Positions 51,501-63,800 of a stretch of 64,000 nt of DNA are shown piece by piece. The notes under the pieces are model-generated. The model was not told the DNA's origin and ran no database searches. It was given only the letters and a program-made list of their open reading frames with translations. How positions within the stretch are numbered: position 1 is the stretch's first letter; each line of letters starts with the position of its first letter. This DNA is from Ilex aquifolium (lineage: Eukaryota > Streptophyta > Magnoliopsida > Aquifoliales > Aquifoliaceae): positions 5,544,951-5,608,950 of the forward strand of contig OX637395.1 of the NCBI GenBank assembly GCA_951799425.1. Direction: 5' to 3'. Position numbers and translations under genes: made by a program.

Positions 51501-52256
51501 GAAAATTTTTTCTTTCTTTTGTTTTAATTAAAAAAATTGAAATAAATCTTGCCCCTGTTATTTTTTCAAAAAATTTAGACAAAATTTTCTTTGCAAATAT
51601 GAATTCGAAGAAATCTCAACCTGTCTACATTGCTAATATATCTAATTGTATGTATCATTGTCAAGCACAATCCATTGCATTGTCCAACACAAACCATTGC
51701 ACTCAAATCTCAAGAAAAAATTACTCAATCTAACTCAAAAACAACATCATATTTTAATCACTACCTAATCTAAACCAAAATAACATTTATATCTTAATAA
51801 CAAAAGTCACAATCACATGTTATATTCAAGTCCAACCAAAGATTGACCCATGGCTGAAAATATTGTGAAATACAAATAAAATTCTATTTTGAAATACAAT
51901 GGAAGAAAGCTTATAAAGCTAAAGGAAATAATGCATATCAAATAGGAAGAAGCTTCAAATAGTTTATTTCAATTTTACAATAATCAGATGAATTAACAGG
52001 AACTATTTCAATTTTACAATAATCAGATGAATTAACAGGAATCTTACGTCCCCATGTAATCATGTCTTAATTTTTCCAAGGAGATTGACTAGAAAAAAAA
52101 GACTTTTATGACAATTTAAGTTTCAGTCTCATAGGATTTTGCTCATCAACACGTGCATAATCAAATTCATAATTAATTAAATAATTTTAGGCAAAAATAT
52201 GACACGCCTAAAACAACTCCACATTTAATTTCAGTCCCGTATACAATATATATATA
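51501..52256. other. AT-rich intergenic, no gene
   Basis: Only the 39-bp tandem duplication at 51965-52042 was recognised here. Confidence 0.45.
51965..52042. repeat. 39-bp tandem duplication
   Basis: TATTTCAATTTTACAATAAT begins at 51965 and again at 52004, and the two copies are essentially identical. A recent local duplication. Confidence 0.9.
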
Positions 52257-52940
52257 CTAGTTATTGCTTGTGCTCGAAGGCACGGAGTAATAAAAAATGG
52301 TAAACAATAAACATATTTGTATTCATATCCAAAATCAAATCACAAACATAGAGGAGAGATAAATAAATTTAAATATCGGTTGTAGTGGGGGTGAGAGGTG
52401 GTGGTCATAGGAGACGGTGATGGTTGTGGTGTGTGGTGGCGGCGACGATGGTGGTGGTGGCGGTGTTGGCGGCGACGGTGGTGGTGGTGATAGTGGCAGT
52501 GGCGGCGGCGATGACGATGGCGGTGGTGGTGACGGCGATGGTGGCGGCGGCAAGGGCGGTGGCTGCGACGGTAATGGTGGTGGTGACGACAGTGGTGGTG
52601 GTAGCGGCGACGACGACGACGGTGGTGGTGGCGGCGTGGGTAGAGGTAGTGGTAGTGGGAGTGGTGGGGGTAGAAGTAATAGTGAGACGGTTTCAAACAC
52701 TATTTTTTTTTAAAGTACTTATGAGAAATAATTTCTATAAGTACTTTTAAAAAGTCACTCCAAACATACTCTTGTGACTCTATTTTTCCTATTAAATTTA
52801 GGGTGTTAATATTAGCCGTTAGATTAATTTTAAAATAAAATTTAAAGCAATCTGAACCTTGAAAAACAAAAGTCATTTTGTTTATCATTTGAAATTTGAA
52901 TTGTAAATTGAATTGTAAACTACTTTATTATATATATATA
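52257..52940 (-). mobile_element. GGN-core non-autonomous Helitron, copy 3
   Basis: Same ends as copies 1 and 2: minus-strand 3' hairpin region GTGCCTTCGAGCACAAG, then CAATAACTAG, then T, at 52257. The GGN array is at about 52385-52680. It is joined head-to-tail to copy 4. Confidence 0.75.
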
Positions 52941-53506
52941 CTAGTTATTGTCTGTGCCTGAAGGCACAGTGTAATAAAAAATGGTAAACAATAAACATAT
53001 TTGTATTCATATCCAAAATCAAATCACAAATATAAAGAAGAGATAAATGAATTTAAGTATCGGTTTGTAGTGGGGGTGAGAGGTGGTGGTAGGAGACGGT
53101 AATGGTTGTGGTGGGTGGCAATGACTGTGGTGGTGGCGGCGAGGGCGGCGGCGATGGTGATGGCAGAGGCGCTGGTGGTGGTGATGGTGGCGGTGGCGAC
53201 GACGATGGTGGTGGGGGCGGTCGGGGCGGTGGTGGTGGTAAAGGTAGTGGTGGTGGTGGTGGTAGGGCGGTTTCAAAATTTTTTTTTTTTTTTAAAGTAC
53301 TTATCAGAAATAATTTCTAGAAATAATTTTAAAAAATCAATCCAAACACACCCTTAGGGGCCTATTTTTTCTATTAAATTTAGGGTGTTAATATTAACCG
53401 TTAGATTAACTTTAAAGTAAAATTTAAAGTGATCTCAAATGCGAATAATAAAAGTTATTTTGTTTATCTTTTGAAATTTGAATTGTAAGCTACTTTATTA
53501 TATAAA
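52941..53506 (-). mobile_element. GGN-core non-autonomous Helitron, copy 4
   Basis: Its 3' hairpin CTGTGCCTTCAGGCACAG and CTAG lie at 52941. The array is shorter (about 53075-53270), so the copy is some 120 bp smaller than its partners. The 5' end near 53506 is decayed (TTTATATAATAAAGTAGC). Confidence 0.75.
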
Positions 53507-54539
53507 TATATGTATACAATCCTATTTTTACTGGGGAATTCAATGGTACCGAATAAAGAAAAAGTAGTACCATATGGAAAAGGTGGTGGGCCATGGTGAA
53601 AAAATAAAAGTAGAATGCAAAACAAGAAAGGGCGGCTTAAATGACATTCAAAGGGAATTAAAATCAATTATAAGTTCTTTTGCGATCGATCTAATTTGAA
53701 AGTTGAATGTTTAACCATAACAATTTTACATCAAAAAATAGTAATTTTATCTCAAATTAATATTAAATTTTATTAATTTAATATTTATTTTGAACCGTTT
53801 ATCTAATTTGTATTTAAATTTATCAATTTAAAATTTTATTTTACAAAACTGGCACTAAATTAACCTTTAATTTTATTTATTTAATATTTAATTTATTAAA
53901 TTAACATCAAATTAACCTTTAATTTAACCAAATTAACATTCGAGTTTACTAATTTAAAATTTAATTTCGTCAATTTATTGTCAATTTGATAATAAATTGA
54001 CCTTAATTTCATCAATTTAACATTAATTTTCACCAAAATAATATTTCATCAATTTAACCTTTAACATTAATTGAACCTTTAATATTTTTTGGTAATATTT
54101 AATTTCATCAATTTATATGTCGAACAGAACAAAATGTTGAATGTCAATTTAATATTAAATTTTTAAATTTTAAATTTATTATTTTGAATATTAATTTAAT
54201 ACAATTGAAGGTCAATTTAATGTTGTTTTTTATGAATTGCGTGTTAATTGGATAAAATTAAAAATTAATTTCATAAAATTTTATGTCTATTTGATGTAAC
54301 TAAATATAGGATCGAGATTAGTTCAGAAAAAAAAAAAAAATTTCGGCTAGTCATGATCGATCCTATCTAATTGGAACCACCAAAAATTTAGTTTTGAAGA
54401 ATTTTTGAACCATCAAATACATTAAGATCAATCTCATATAGTCATGATTGATCCTAATTGAGTGGAATCACCAAAAAAAAGATAATAATAATTTGGATCC
54501 ATCAGAGGCATTGGGATCGATCCTAGATAATCATGATCG
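53507..54539. other. Very AT-rich low-complexity intergenic
   Basis: Rich in TTAATTTAATATTAA/ACCTTTAATTT words without a fixed period. TCATGATCGATCCTA-type motifs occur at 54350, 54440 and 54530. No gene. Confidence 0.5.
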
Positions 54540-55200
54540 ATCATAACTACTTAAATGAAGTTACATCTTAAAGGTAATGTTGCTATTTGCAAAGACAAAG
54601 TTATAATTCTTGAGATAAAATTATCACATTTTAAGGTAAAGTTACTATCTTCAAAGGTAATATTACAATAATTTATGGTTAAAATACAACCTCTAGAAAT
54701 AAAGATACCACTTTTAGAGGTGAGATTATAACCTCTGGAAGGAAAGTTACAATCTTTTAAGGTAAAACTATTTACAACCATTTGAGATTAAATTACAACC
54801 CGTAAAAGTAAAATTATTACCTTTAAAGGTGACGTACAAACTCTTTAGGTAAGGTTACAACAATTGAAAGTAAAACTACTATCTTTAAAAGTGAGGTATA
54901 ATCATTTGAGACTAAATTACGTTATGTATAGATAAAATTACCAACTTTAGAGGTTAGATTACAACTTTTTGATGTGAGGTTATAACCATTTATGATAAAA
55001 TTACTATATTTGGATGTGAAATTATAACTATTTAAAGTTATGTTATAAGCAATAAACGTAAAAATACCACCTCTAGATATGAGGTATGGTTACAATCTCT
55101 TGACGTGAGTTTACAATTCTTTAAGGTAATATTATCATATTTAGAGATAAAATTATCACCTAAAATTACAATCTTTAAAAAAAAGGTACAATTTTTATGG
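54540..55200. repeat. Degenerate short-period tandem array
   Basis: Some 20 diverged repeats of a 28-35 bp phrase built on AAGGTAAAATTACAACCTTT-like words, alternating AAAGGTGAGATTATAACC and GTAAAATTACTACC forms. Related pieces occur at 1640-1790 and 2385-2450. No coding signal. Confidence 0.6.
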
Positions 55201-55369
55201 ACAAAATTATCACTTTTAATGAATAATATTTAATAACAAAAAATTGATAACCATACATTTTTTATGGTACGGTACCGATGTCGGTACTAGAGCCTCTCCC
55301 ATTTTTATTGGAACAAAATGGAAAAGATGATTTACCCTGGTCCTAGTGGCACAATCGCAGTCATGCACG

Positions 55370-55377
55370 TATAAAAA
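55370..55377 (+). promoter_or_regulatory. TATA box of the purine permease gene
   Basis: TATAAAAA in CACGTATAAAAACTC, 127 bp before the proposed ATG at 55497. A transcription start near 55400 would leave a leader of about 95 nt. Confidence 0.6.
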
Positions 55378-55496
55378 CTCGTGTAGCACTCTGGCAATGG
55401 CAGATTCATAACTGGTTTGCAGAACACTATCAGGGAGACTCCACCGTTCTTCTTTCAAGGTCAATCAAGGGCTCCTTTCAAACTTTGTCGCCAAAC

Positions 55497-55502
55497 ATGC
55501 CA

Positions 55503-55564
<62 letters not shown>

Positions 55565-58233
55565 ATGTTGGCAAGAATAAGGCCAGATATTGTGCTTTAA
55601 TGTTTTAGTATACTACCTAATAGAATTGTTTCTGGAATCAAAGCGAAATCTTGGGTTTTAGTATTTCTTGTTGAATTTGTAATTTAGGATGATGAATGAG
55701 AGTTTAGGGATGAGTTTTGCTGTTTTTAGCTTCAATTGAGTTCAATTGAGGGAAAATAGATTAAGATGGATTGGTCGAGTCGATAGTGATAGAATTTTTC
55801 TTCATGATGATAGGAGTAGGGTGGACCTAAATTAACATTGAATAAAATAATAAAAAATATATATGAAAATATTTGAGTGTACAGTATTTAACTGAAATAA
55901 ATGACTTAGACGGATTCATATACGAAATAATTGGGACATATGGTTTGGTTTGGTCCATAGACTACTGATTTTTGTTGTATAAAATTTCAAGTAGAGTCGA
56001 ATTTAGGAGTATTTGGAACTAGGTTTTATGGAATTTTAATAAAAGTGAGGACTACATGCATTATTTGGGAGTTTTTTTTTTTTGAAACAAGAGTTTTGCT
56101 ATATCCAGACTTGGACTATTATTTTTTTGAAAATTTCCCACTGGAGTCGAATTTAGGAGTATTTGGAACTGGGTTGTATGGAATGTTCATAAAAGTGAAG
56201 AGTATATTCTTGATGGAGTTTCTGTGGTTCTTTAAAGTTTCTGATTTTTTACTTTTATGTGAACAAGGAACATCTAGATTTTGATGTAGAATAAGTAGCT
56301 ACTGTGCATTGTTCTTTAAACAAACTGGGAGAATATAGCAATTTTGAACTTTTTAAAAAAAAGTATGTTTTGTAGAAAGAGATAACTGTTAATTAATGAG
56401 TTTGTGAACTTTTACTCCCACATCACGGCTCGAGATTATGTTACTTCAGGTTAACTTATATAGTCATTCTTTTCGGGTTTGGACGAGAAATAAGAGGACG
56501 AAGTTGTTTATTGAGAGCCTACATGGGAAGGTTTCTATCAACTGCCCAAACTCCAAAGTGCTAGATACTTGGTGATATTCTTTAGAGCATACTGAAATGT
56601 ATTTGTCAAGCTGATCATTGTTTAGCAGCGCCGCAGAGGATCTATTTTTTTAATTTTTCCCCATCTAGTACTATGTTTCTCTTTATATCTTGTGTCATTG
56701 TTCATGTTCTTTTTAGCTCTTGGGTACAAGTTTCAACCTACCATTTAAAGTTTCAGGAATTTAATAGTCAATTGCGATAGCATGATGTGTTGGAAAACTC
56801 AAACTTGTAGGTTTTCAGTTATCTGCGCAGAACTGTAGATGTTACAATAATTGCTGAATTGGTTGGTTGTTTCTTTGTTTTCTTAGGTTTTATTTTGAAA
56901 TCATAAAATTGAAACCCTCCTTTTCCAGGGGATTCCTAAACCTTTTTTTTTTTTGGCATTTGCTTTATTTCCTCATGCAGATAACGAATATGCAATATTG
57001 GTAAAAGATGAAACTTCAACTTATCAGCCACCAGTATTGGTAAAAGATGGAACTGCAGCTGATCAGCCACCAACTTTGGTAAAAGATGGACCTTCAACTG
57101 ATCAGCCACCAACTTTGGTAAAAGATGGACCTTCAACTGATCAGCCACCGACTTTGGTAAAAGATGGAACTTCAACTGATCAGCCACCATTGATCAAGCT
57201 TAGGCACTGGCAATCGTGGCTTATGATGGTTCTTAACATATTTTTCCTTCTGGTTGGTCAAGCTGCTGCTGTTCTTCTAGGAAGATCTTATTATGATCAT
57301 GGTGGAAATAGTAAATGGATGGCCACCCTTGTTCAAACTGCCGCTTTCCCTATCCTTCTAATCCCATATTTTCTTTTCGCCTCCTCCCACGAGCCTTCAA
57401 GTGTGTCTCATCCACCTTCTCTTAAAACTGTATCCTTAGTCTACTTCGTTCTTGGTGTTGTCATTGCAGGGGATAACATGCTGTATTCTGTCGGACTACT
57501 GTACCTATCAGCCTCTACTTATTCTCTCATTTGTGCAACCCAGTTGGCCTTTAATGCAGTTTTCTCTTTCATCATTAATCATCAGAAATTTACTGCTCTA
57601 ATTCTCAATTCTGCTGTTGTGCTTTCATTATCTGCTTCTCTTATTGGTGTCAATGATGATTCTGATGGACCTTCAAGTGTTTCTAAGTCGAAATATATCC
57701 TTGGATTTCTGTGTACCCTTGGAGCTTCAGCTCTTTACTCTCTTTTACTTTCCCTAATGCAGCTTTCATTCCAGAAAGTTTTGAAAAAGGAAACTTTTTT
57801 TGTGGTTTTGGAAATGCTAATTTATACATCAGCTGTAGCCACATGTGTCTCTGTTGTTGGCCTTTTTGCAAGTGGGGAATGGAGAACGTTACATGGAGAA
57901 ATGAATGGTTATGGTACGGGGAAAGTTTCTTATGTGATGACATTGGTGTGGACTGCCGTGGCTTGGCAGGTTTGCTCTGTTGGTGTTGTAGGCTTGATTT
58001 TTGTGGTGTCTTCTCTTTTCTCTAATGTTATTAGTACTCTGTCCTTGGCTCTTACTCCTATTGCTGCTGTGATTGTGTTCCATGACAAGATGAATGGGGT
58101 AAAGGTAATTGCTTTGCTAATGGCTCTTTGCGGTTTCACCTCTTATATTTATCAGAACTATCTTGATGATCTTAAGGAGAAGAAAGTACAAGCTGGTGTT
58201 AATGGTGCCCCTAATGGTTCTTCTTGTCAATGA
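55497..58233 (+). CDS. Purine permease (PUP-type transporter)
   Basis: Two exons: 55497-55503 (ATGCCAG) and 56981-58233. Donor CCAG|GTTTCT and acceptor CATGCAG|ATAACG join in phase to give 419 residues beginning MPDNEYAILVKDE. The acceptor context and the lack of a credible ATG right upstream of 56981 argue for this tiny first exon; an ATG at 56953 would instead read intron sequence. Residues 9-73 are five 13-residue repeats (LVKDGxSTDQPPT). Then KLRHWQSWLMMVLNIFFLLV and GQAAAVLLGRSYYDHGGNSKW, the PUP family signature, start a ten-segment membrane domain of the drug/metabolite transporter superfamily. Family members import purine bases, cytokinins or related compounds with protons at the plasma membrane or tonoplast. 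The substrate here is not predictable. Confidence 0.85.
55504..56980 (+). other. Intron 1 of the purine permease gene
   Basis: 1477 bp. It opens with a (TC)n microsatellite right after the donor (about 55507-55561) and ends with TTTATTTCCTCATGCAG. No gene inside. GGAGTATTTGGAACTRGGTT (56007 and 56156) marks an internal duplication of about 150 bp. Confidence 0.6.
55507..55561. repeat. (TC)n microsatellite
   Basis: About 27 TC units starting three bases inside the proposed first intron of the purine permease gene. Confidence 0.9.
56998..57192 (+). repeat. Five 39-bp coding tandem repeats
   Basis: Units start at 56998, 57037, 57076, 57115 and 57154, each beginning TTGGTAAAAGATG. They encode L-V-K-D-[EG]-x-[SA]-[TA]-[YD]-Q-P-P-x in the N-terminal tail of the purine permease. 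Units 3 and 4 differ at only one or two bases, so the array expanded recently. Confidence 0.95.
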
Positions 58234-60480
58234 CTGTGTGGGAGTATTTTGGCATTTCTTTGGTTACTGCTGTATCTATTTTGAAAGTTGTATTATTGAT
58301 CTGGTGACGATACCTTTTCTGGAACTTTACTGTCCAGTCCCATTAGTATCTTTACCCTGCCTATCGGTTATGAGATTAATGGTTGTCCTCGGGAAACAAA
58401 GTCATTCCATTGTTTCTTACATAGCATCATTGTTGGGTCCATGTTGTTTCTCATTGCAGTCAAATGAACTTCTCAATGCAGCTGTGAACTAAGTAAATAC
58501 GTAATTTGATTGCTATGAGCTATAGGAAGTGCAGATGATAGCTGAGGAATATTTCTCTATAAGTTGCACTTATATGGGATAAGATTGGGTAGGTCTTCTT
58601 ATTGGATAACTATACCCTCAAGCTCGAGGTTTTAATTTCTTTTAAATATCTTTCACACAATTATGCTGTTGGAAATAGACTGGAACAATTGTGTGACAAA
58701 GCTTGCAAGTTGTTCTACAACAATGGTTCTGCATGTTGCTGGAAGCAGGAACTTTGTGGTTTCTAAACAAATTGCAAGGAATTCAAAGAAGGTTGGATAT
58801 ATTTGTTTGTTGGAAAACGTGTGATTTTGAATAGAGTTCACATTGTTTGGAACATATGTTGATTGGGTATCCATGGATATGGATTCTATTTGTTGGAGTT
58901 GTGATGGGCGTGGTGCTGTTTAGCGAGCAGGTTTATTTGAAGCAACAGGGATACATTACAATCACTCGTTCTGTAGACTCAATAGTTGCAACCTAAATCT
59001 CAAACACACAACGGGGTTTTATGCAGCTAGAGAGATACAAACTCAGGACATTGCAGGTCTGCAACTCTTCTCTTGTCCCTTGTCCCTTGTCCCTTGTTTG
59101 ATTGTTGAAGCAACTCATAAGGGTTGAGTAGGTTCTTTTTGTTTTAATTATTGTTTGCACATTTTGTTACAGTGTTGGAGCATATTTGGAAGCAATTTAT
59201 TGGGAGGACAGCATATAGTTTGTTTGGGGAATTCTTGTTGGTTGCCTACGGTTAGTTTGTTGGATCATATTTATCTGTTTGTTTCTTAAAACTTCAATTT
59301 TTGTTGTTTTAAGCTATTTAGTGGTTTGATTTTTAGTACACTCAAAGGTCTAGATTCCTTACTTTCAATTTTTAGAGAGGCTGTTGTGCAATATACTTCG
59401 AAATGTTTTAAAAATACATTAGACCCCATCATATTCAGTATTAATAGGTATTTTTTTACCATTTTAACATCAGTGGTTGAAATATATATTTCAGTAACAT
59501 ATATTTCAATTCAACACTAAAAACCAAATTCAATGATAGAAAACCATGTTCTACCAGTTTTCAGGATTTTTGTTTCGTATATGTTGTCATCTACAACGCA
59601 AAAAATAGTCTTAAATCAGGAATACTAATTCAGTACTTGTCACATTTGAAAGCGGGAAAAAAACTAATATTTGAGTTTTTTTCACAGGTTTTGATCCAAC
59701 GATTTCAAAGGGCATCCTTGTTTTTCAACCTTGGTTGCGAAATTGATGAATATAATCTCTTTACTTGGGTAGTGATTGCACCCATCGTTTGTTCCCCTCC
59801 CCCCCAAAAGTTAAATGATGTAGAACAGATGATAACAGAGTTTTTGGAAGAGTCGAATCAGTAAAAAACCTAGAAGGTTAGTACATGTAAAATGTCTCCA
59901 AATCGGAATCGCATGAAATTTGATAGTCAGATTGGAAAAACCCAAACAATAATTTGATTTGTGCTTAATGGTTTAGCCTCAAGTTTGTTATATCTCAAAT
60001 TTGATGGTAATAAAGTAGGTAATTGTCATTATCATAACAAAAAGACTATAGTTTCCAAAGCATAGTCCTCACATTCTTATGCCTTTGCATTGAGTGTGGC
60101 CAATGAACATACATTTGGATTGCCCACACCTATTTAGCCTCTTTTTGTTTATTAATTGTCCAACCCGTCCCGTCAATATACAATATTATTTGTTTTGGGG
60201 TAACTTGTAATACGATAAACTATATTTCGAAATCATATTCTACACACTTCACAATAAAGTAAGTGAATTTAATATCTTCACAACACTTCATTCAAAATCC
60301 ACTCCCTTCTCGACCCGTCCCCGTGTGGGACCCACCAGGACAATGAACTTATGGTTTGTCTCTTGTCTTAACTATGATCATTACAAAATCATAAACCACT
60401 TTTTAAACTTCAGTTCGAAGAATCAAGGAAAGCTTAGTTTAGTGGAGGCATTAGAACATGGGAGATCATGGTTTGTTCTA
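58234..60480. other. Intergenic after the purine permease gene
   Basis: Includes the probable 3' UTR. A short (CTTGTCC)n repeat is at about 59074-59097. No second gene was recognised. Confidence 0.5.
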
Positions 60481-60852
60481 TCTATACTACTATAAAATAT
60501 CAACAAAAGTGAAAAACTTTTGATTGACCTAAATAGCCTTAATAAAAGAACTAATACCTCTTATATCCTACCCCTTTCATACTCCTCTCTTTAATTTCTT
60601 TCTAATACTAATTTATATTAAATTCATAAATTCATATATATATTTGTCTATCTATATCTATATCTATACTACTTCTAAAAACATCTTACAAAGAAAAAAA
60701 TTTATTTTCCTCTTCTATGCTTAAACAATTATATAAAGACAGTCATATCATATTTTTTAATTTAACTCTTAGACCATTCATATTTTAGGAACAATTATTC
60801 AATTATAAGTGTAATGAATAAATCTATATCTATACTACTATAAAATATAACT
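60481..60852 (+). mobile_element. Cluster of three Helitron 5'-end signatures
   Basis: A|TCTATACTACTATAAAATAT at 60481, A|TCTATACTACTTCTAAAAAC at 60663 and A|TCTATACTACTATAAAATAT at 60829. Plant Helitrons start with TCTATACTA-like sequence after an A. Three such starts within 350 bp suggest nested or tandem insertions. No matching 3' hairpin and CTRR end was located to the right in the window. Confidence 0.5.
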
Positions 60853-63800
60853 TAATACTAACCTTATTTAATAGAATAATGAACCTTATCTAATTTGCAT
60901 CCAACCTTTTCGTTTTCTTATTTTTATTTCTAAATAATAGTTTTAAATAACCTTATCCTTTTTCCCACTTCTCATGCACCCCCTTACATAGTTACATGTC
61001 TTTCCATCTGCCTTCTTTATTCTACTTAATGTGGGGCTCCCTTTTTTCCTCTCTTTCCAATTGCCTCCCTTTCTACCTTCCACCCAAAATTTTGTCATCT
61101 CATCTTCGAGAAAGATCTCATAAGATACAGAGCATAAAGGATCACACGTTATTGGGTATTTGTTTTCTTCGTGTTCTAGATTTGATTTTTGTTTACAATT
61201 AGTGGGTTCTCATAAACACGAATTGATTTTCAACCATTATGTTGGATTTCAGAAGATTAAGACATAAGGCTTGGTTTTGTTTGGTTTATGTTGGATTTCA
61301 AAACTTTTTTATATCCAATTTACTCTAGCAATCTCACTAATTTACTTGTCCTCCAAAATTGTGTTCAGGTTTTTTTTTTTGTCCTGTTTGATTATTTTAT
61401 TTATAGTTTATCGATTTTTTTTTACTTGGTTATTTTTGCAGCTTCAAGTTTACAATTAGGGGCATTGAAGTTAGACAACCGGTGGTTATGTATGCTTGGG
61501 ACAAGACATTGACTGTGAGTGCTCACAACACCAACCACTGTCATAGTATTTGATTATGCGTTCAATTACTTGATGTTATTGAGATCTTTTTTGATTATGC
61601 AATGAATTTTACCTGTTCAATTATTTAATTTTCTTTAGGATCTCTTTTGATTATGCAATGAATTTTTTGGATTAGATATTGACTACTAATTTGTCTATAA
61701 TTAGTTTTCTTATGTGGGTTGAGGTTTAGATTAAACCCTATAGACATTTTAAGGCATGATGCTATTGTGATGGTATTATTTCCAACTTTTTCAGGTTTAT
61801 ACAATCAAGAGTTAAATTGATATCAGATACTGAATACTTTTAATTTCCTAATGATCTTCTTGAAGTCGGTACGAATATAGTATCATTTCAGGCATAGTAT
61901 GGTTGCTGGGTATCTCTTTGATGACCTTATTCATGAGAGGGCCAATGCAAAACAATATGATACTTTTTATTTTTTATTTTTTAGTTGTTACCGATGAAAT
62001 TTTTTTAATTTTGTTATCAAGTTTTTGATGTTGTTATTATGTTTCGCGTATCCATGTTTTATAGTTTGTTTCTGACCTATATTTCTATGTATAATGTCAT
62101 CTATCACATGATTATGTCATTCTCTAATTTCTTTTTGATATGATTCTATTAAAGTCGGTCAATCCTAAACCAATGTTGAAGCCATGATTCTATAAATCCA
62201 ACTCAATCCTATAACAATGAATTTCACTTTTTTCTTGGCCACTTATTGATATGAATTATGCAGTAAGAGTTGGGTGGGTCAAATTTCAAGTACCTATCAT
62301 TCTCTTTAAACTATTTTTTTCAAGTTTTGCAAGCATATCATTCTCTAATTTATTCTATCTATTTTTTATTTAACAAATTCTTAAAGTTATTTAAGTTCAT
62401 TAACAAGGAAACGGAAAAATCGTCCTTCTATCTCCCCCAAAAACTTGAATATGATCTCCTTTCGAAATGGGTCTTAAAAAAGCCTAACTAATTATGTTTT
62501 CAACTAAGAGCTACTTGTTTGTAGTAAAATGATTGCATTGGTGTGTGTTTGTTAGTAATATGTGCAAAATATTGAAAGACATTTATATGAGAAAAATAAA
62601 TTTTGCGCAACCAAATAAGAGTTATTGGCAATAGGAATTTTGCCTATTAATCATATGGAAATATTTTTTAGATCTAAAGGGAAGCAAAATATTTCAATGT
62701 TCAAGATATCAAAATTGGTTGGCCCACTAAGGCCGGCCACATAACCCATTGTTATTTTTCTTTGCACCTCCTCCACATTAGTTTTCTTGAGAAATTCAAA
62801 ATTAGATTCTTATATGCTTTAAAACTTAGTTTCACTTTGATGTTCTATTTCTATACACTATTATGATAAACTCAGACAATATTTCAATTATTTTAATTCT
62901 TTATTGCGATAATTTGGTTTGAAGTCAAGTGGATATTATGGTCCGTTTTATTATGATAACACTTTAAACAATATTTCATCAAGACTTTTCATGTTTTATT
63001 TTTATTTTTGTAATCTCGCATTTGCTTTTTTAAAAATTATGTTATCTTTTACCTGTTTTTGGTATAGGAGCTGAAGAGACTTTCTTACAATTACAAAGGT
63101 TTTTTTTTTTTGCAGGAATACTTCAAACTAAATAGGCTATATATTCAATTTATCAATTATTTTTCAAATATACACTTGTTCTTTTGTATTCACTTCCAAA
63201 GTGTCATGTTCCTAAATAATAAATAGTACAAAAACTACAGCTAAAAACTTTGTTGCACAAATAAACATTGAAAAGCATATAAAATAAATAAATTAAAAGG
63301 GAATGGACCACAAACATACCCTTGCATTTAGGAGCTTGCTGGTTGATTGTGCATTATTCTTCTTGCTAATCATTTATTATATATATGAATAACAAATTTA
63401 AGAATAGAAAGAGCTATAGGTACAGCTTAAATGCTTCACAAATAAGAAAGGACATGATGTGTAAAATAAGTTGAGATAAATAAAATGAGTTGAACAACAC
63501 GAACAGAGTTCACGGTGATCATTTAATTTCTTAATTTTTATAACGAGTTATATAACGAAGAAAAATACAATAATATGTTAGTAAAAAACTTATGTAGGCA
63601 GATCTCGACGTAGTAATAAGGTTATTGCATTGTGATTTGAGCATCAAAGAAATAATCTTTCTCTCTCTACATGCTAAATTAAGAATGTCCTTCTAATCTA
63701 AACCCTATAGTGACGGAAATTTTGTACACTAGATTATCTTTTATAGGATGATAAGAATATTCTGACAAGAAGTTTTGAAGTGGTAGACTTGAGAATTTAT

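Noticed and set aside
54540-55200. CRISPR-like spaced repeats
   Set aside because: Repeats are degenerate, without constant unit or unique spacers, and the window is eukaryotic nuclear DNA.
61442-61560. Exon-like stretch after a TTTTTGCAG acceptor (FKFTIRGIEVRQPVVMYAW..)
   Set aside because: It looks exon-like but matches no family I can name, has no upstream partner exon and stops after about 35 codons. Left as unproven captured DNA in a Helitron region.
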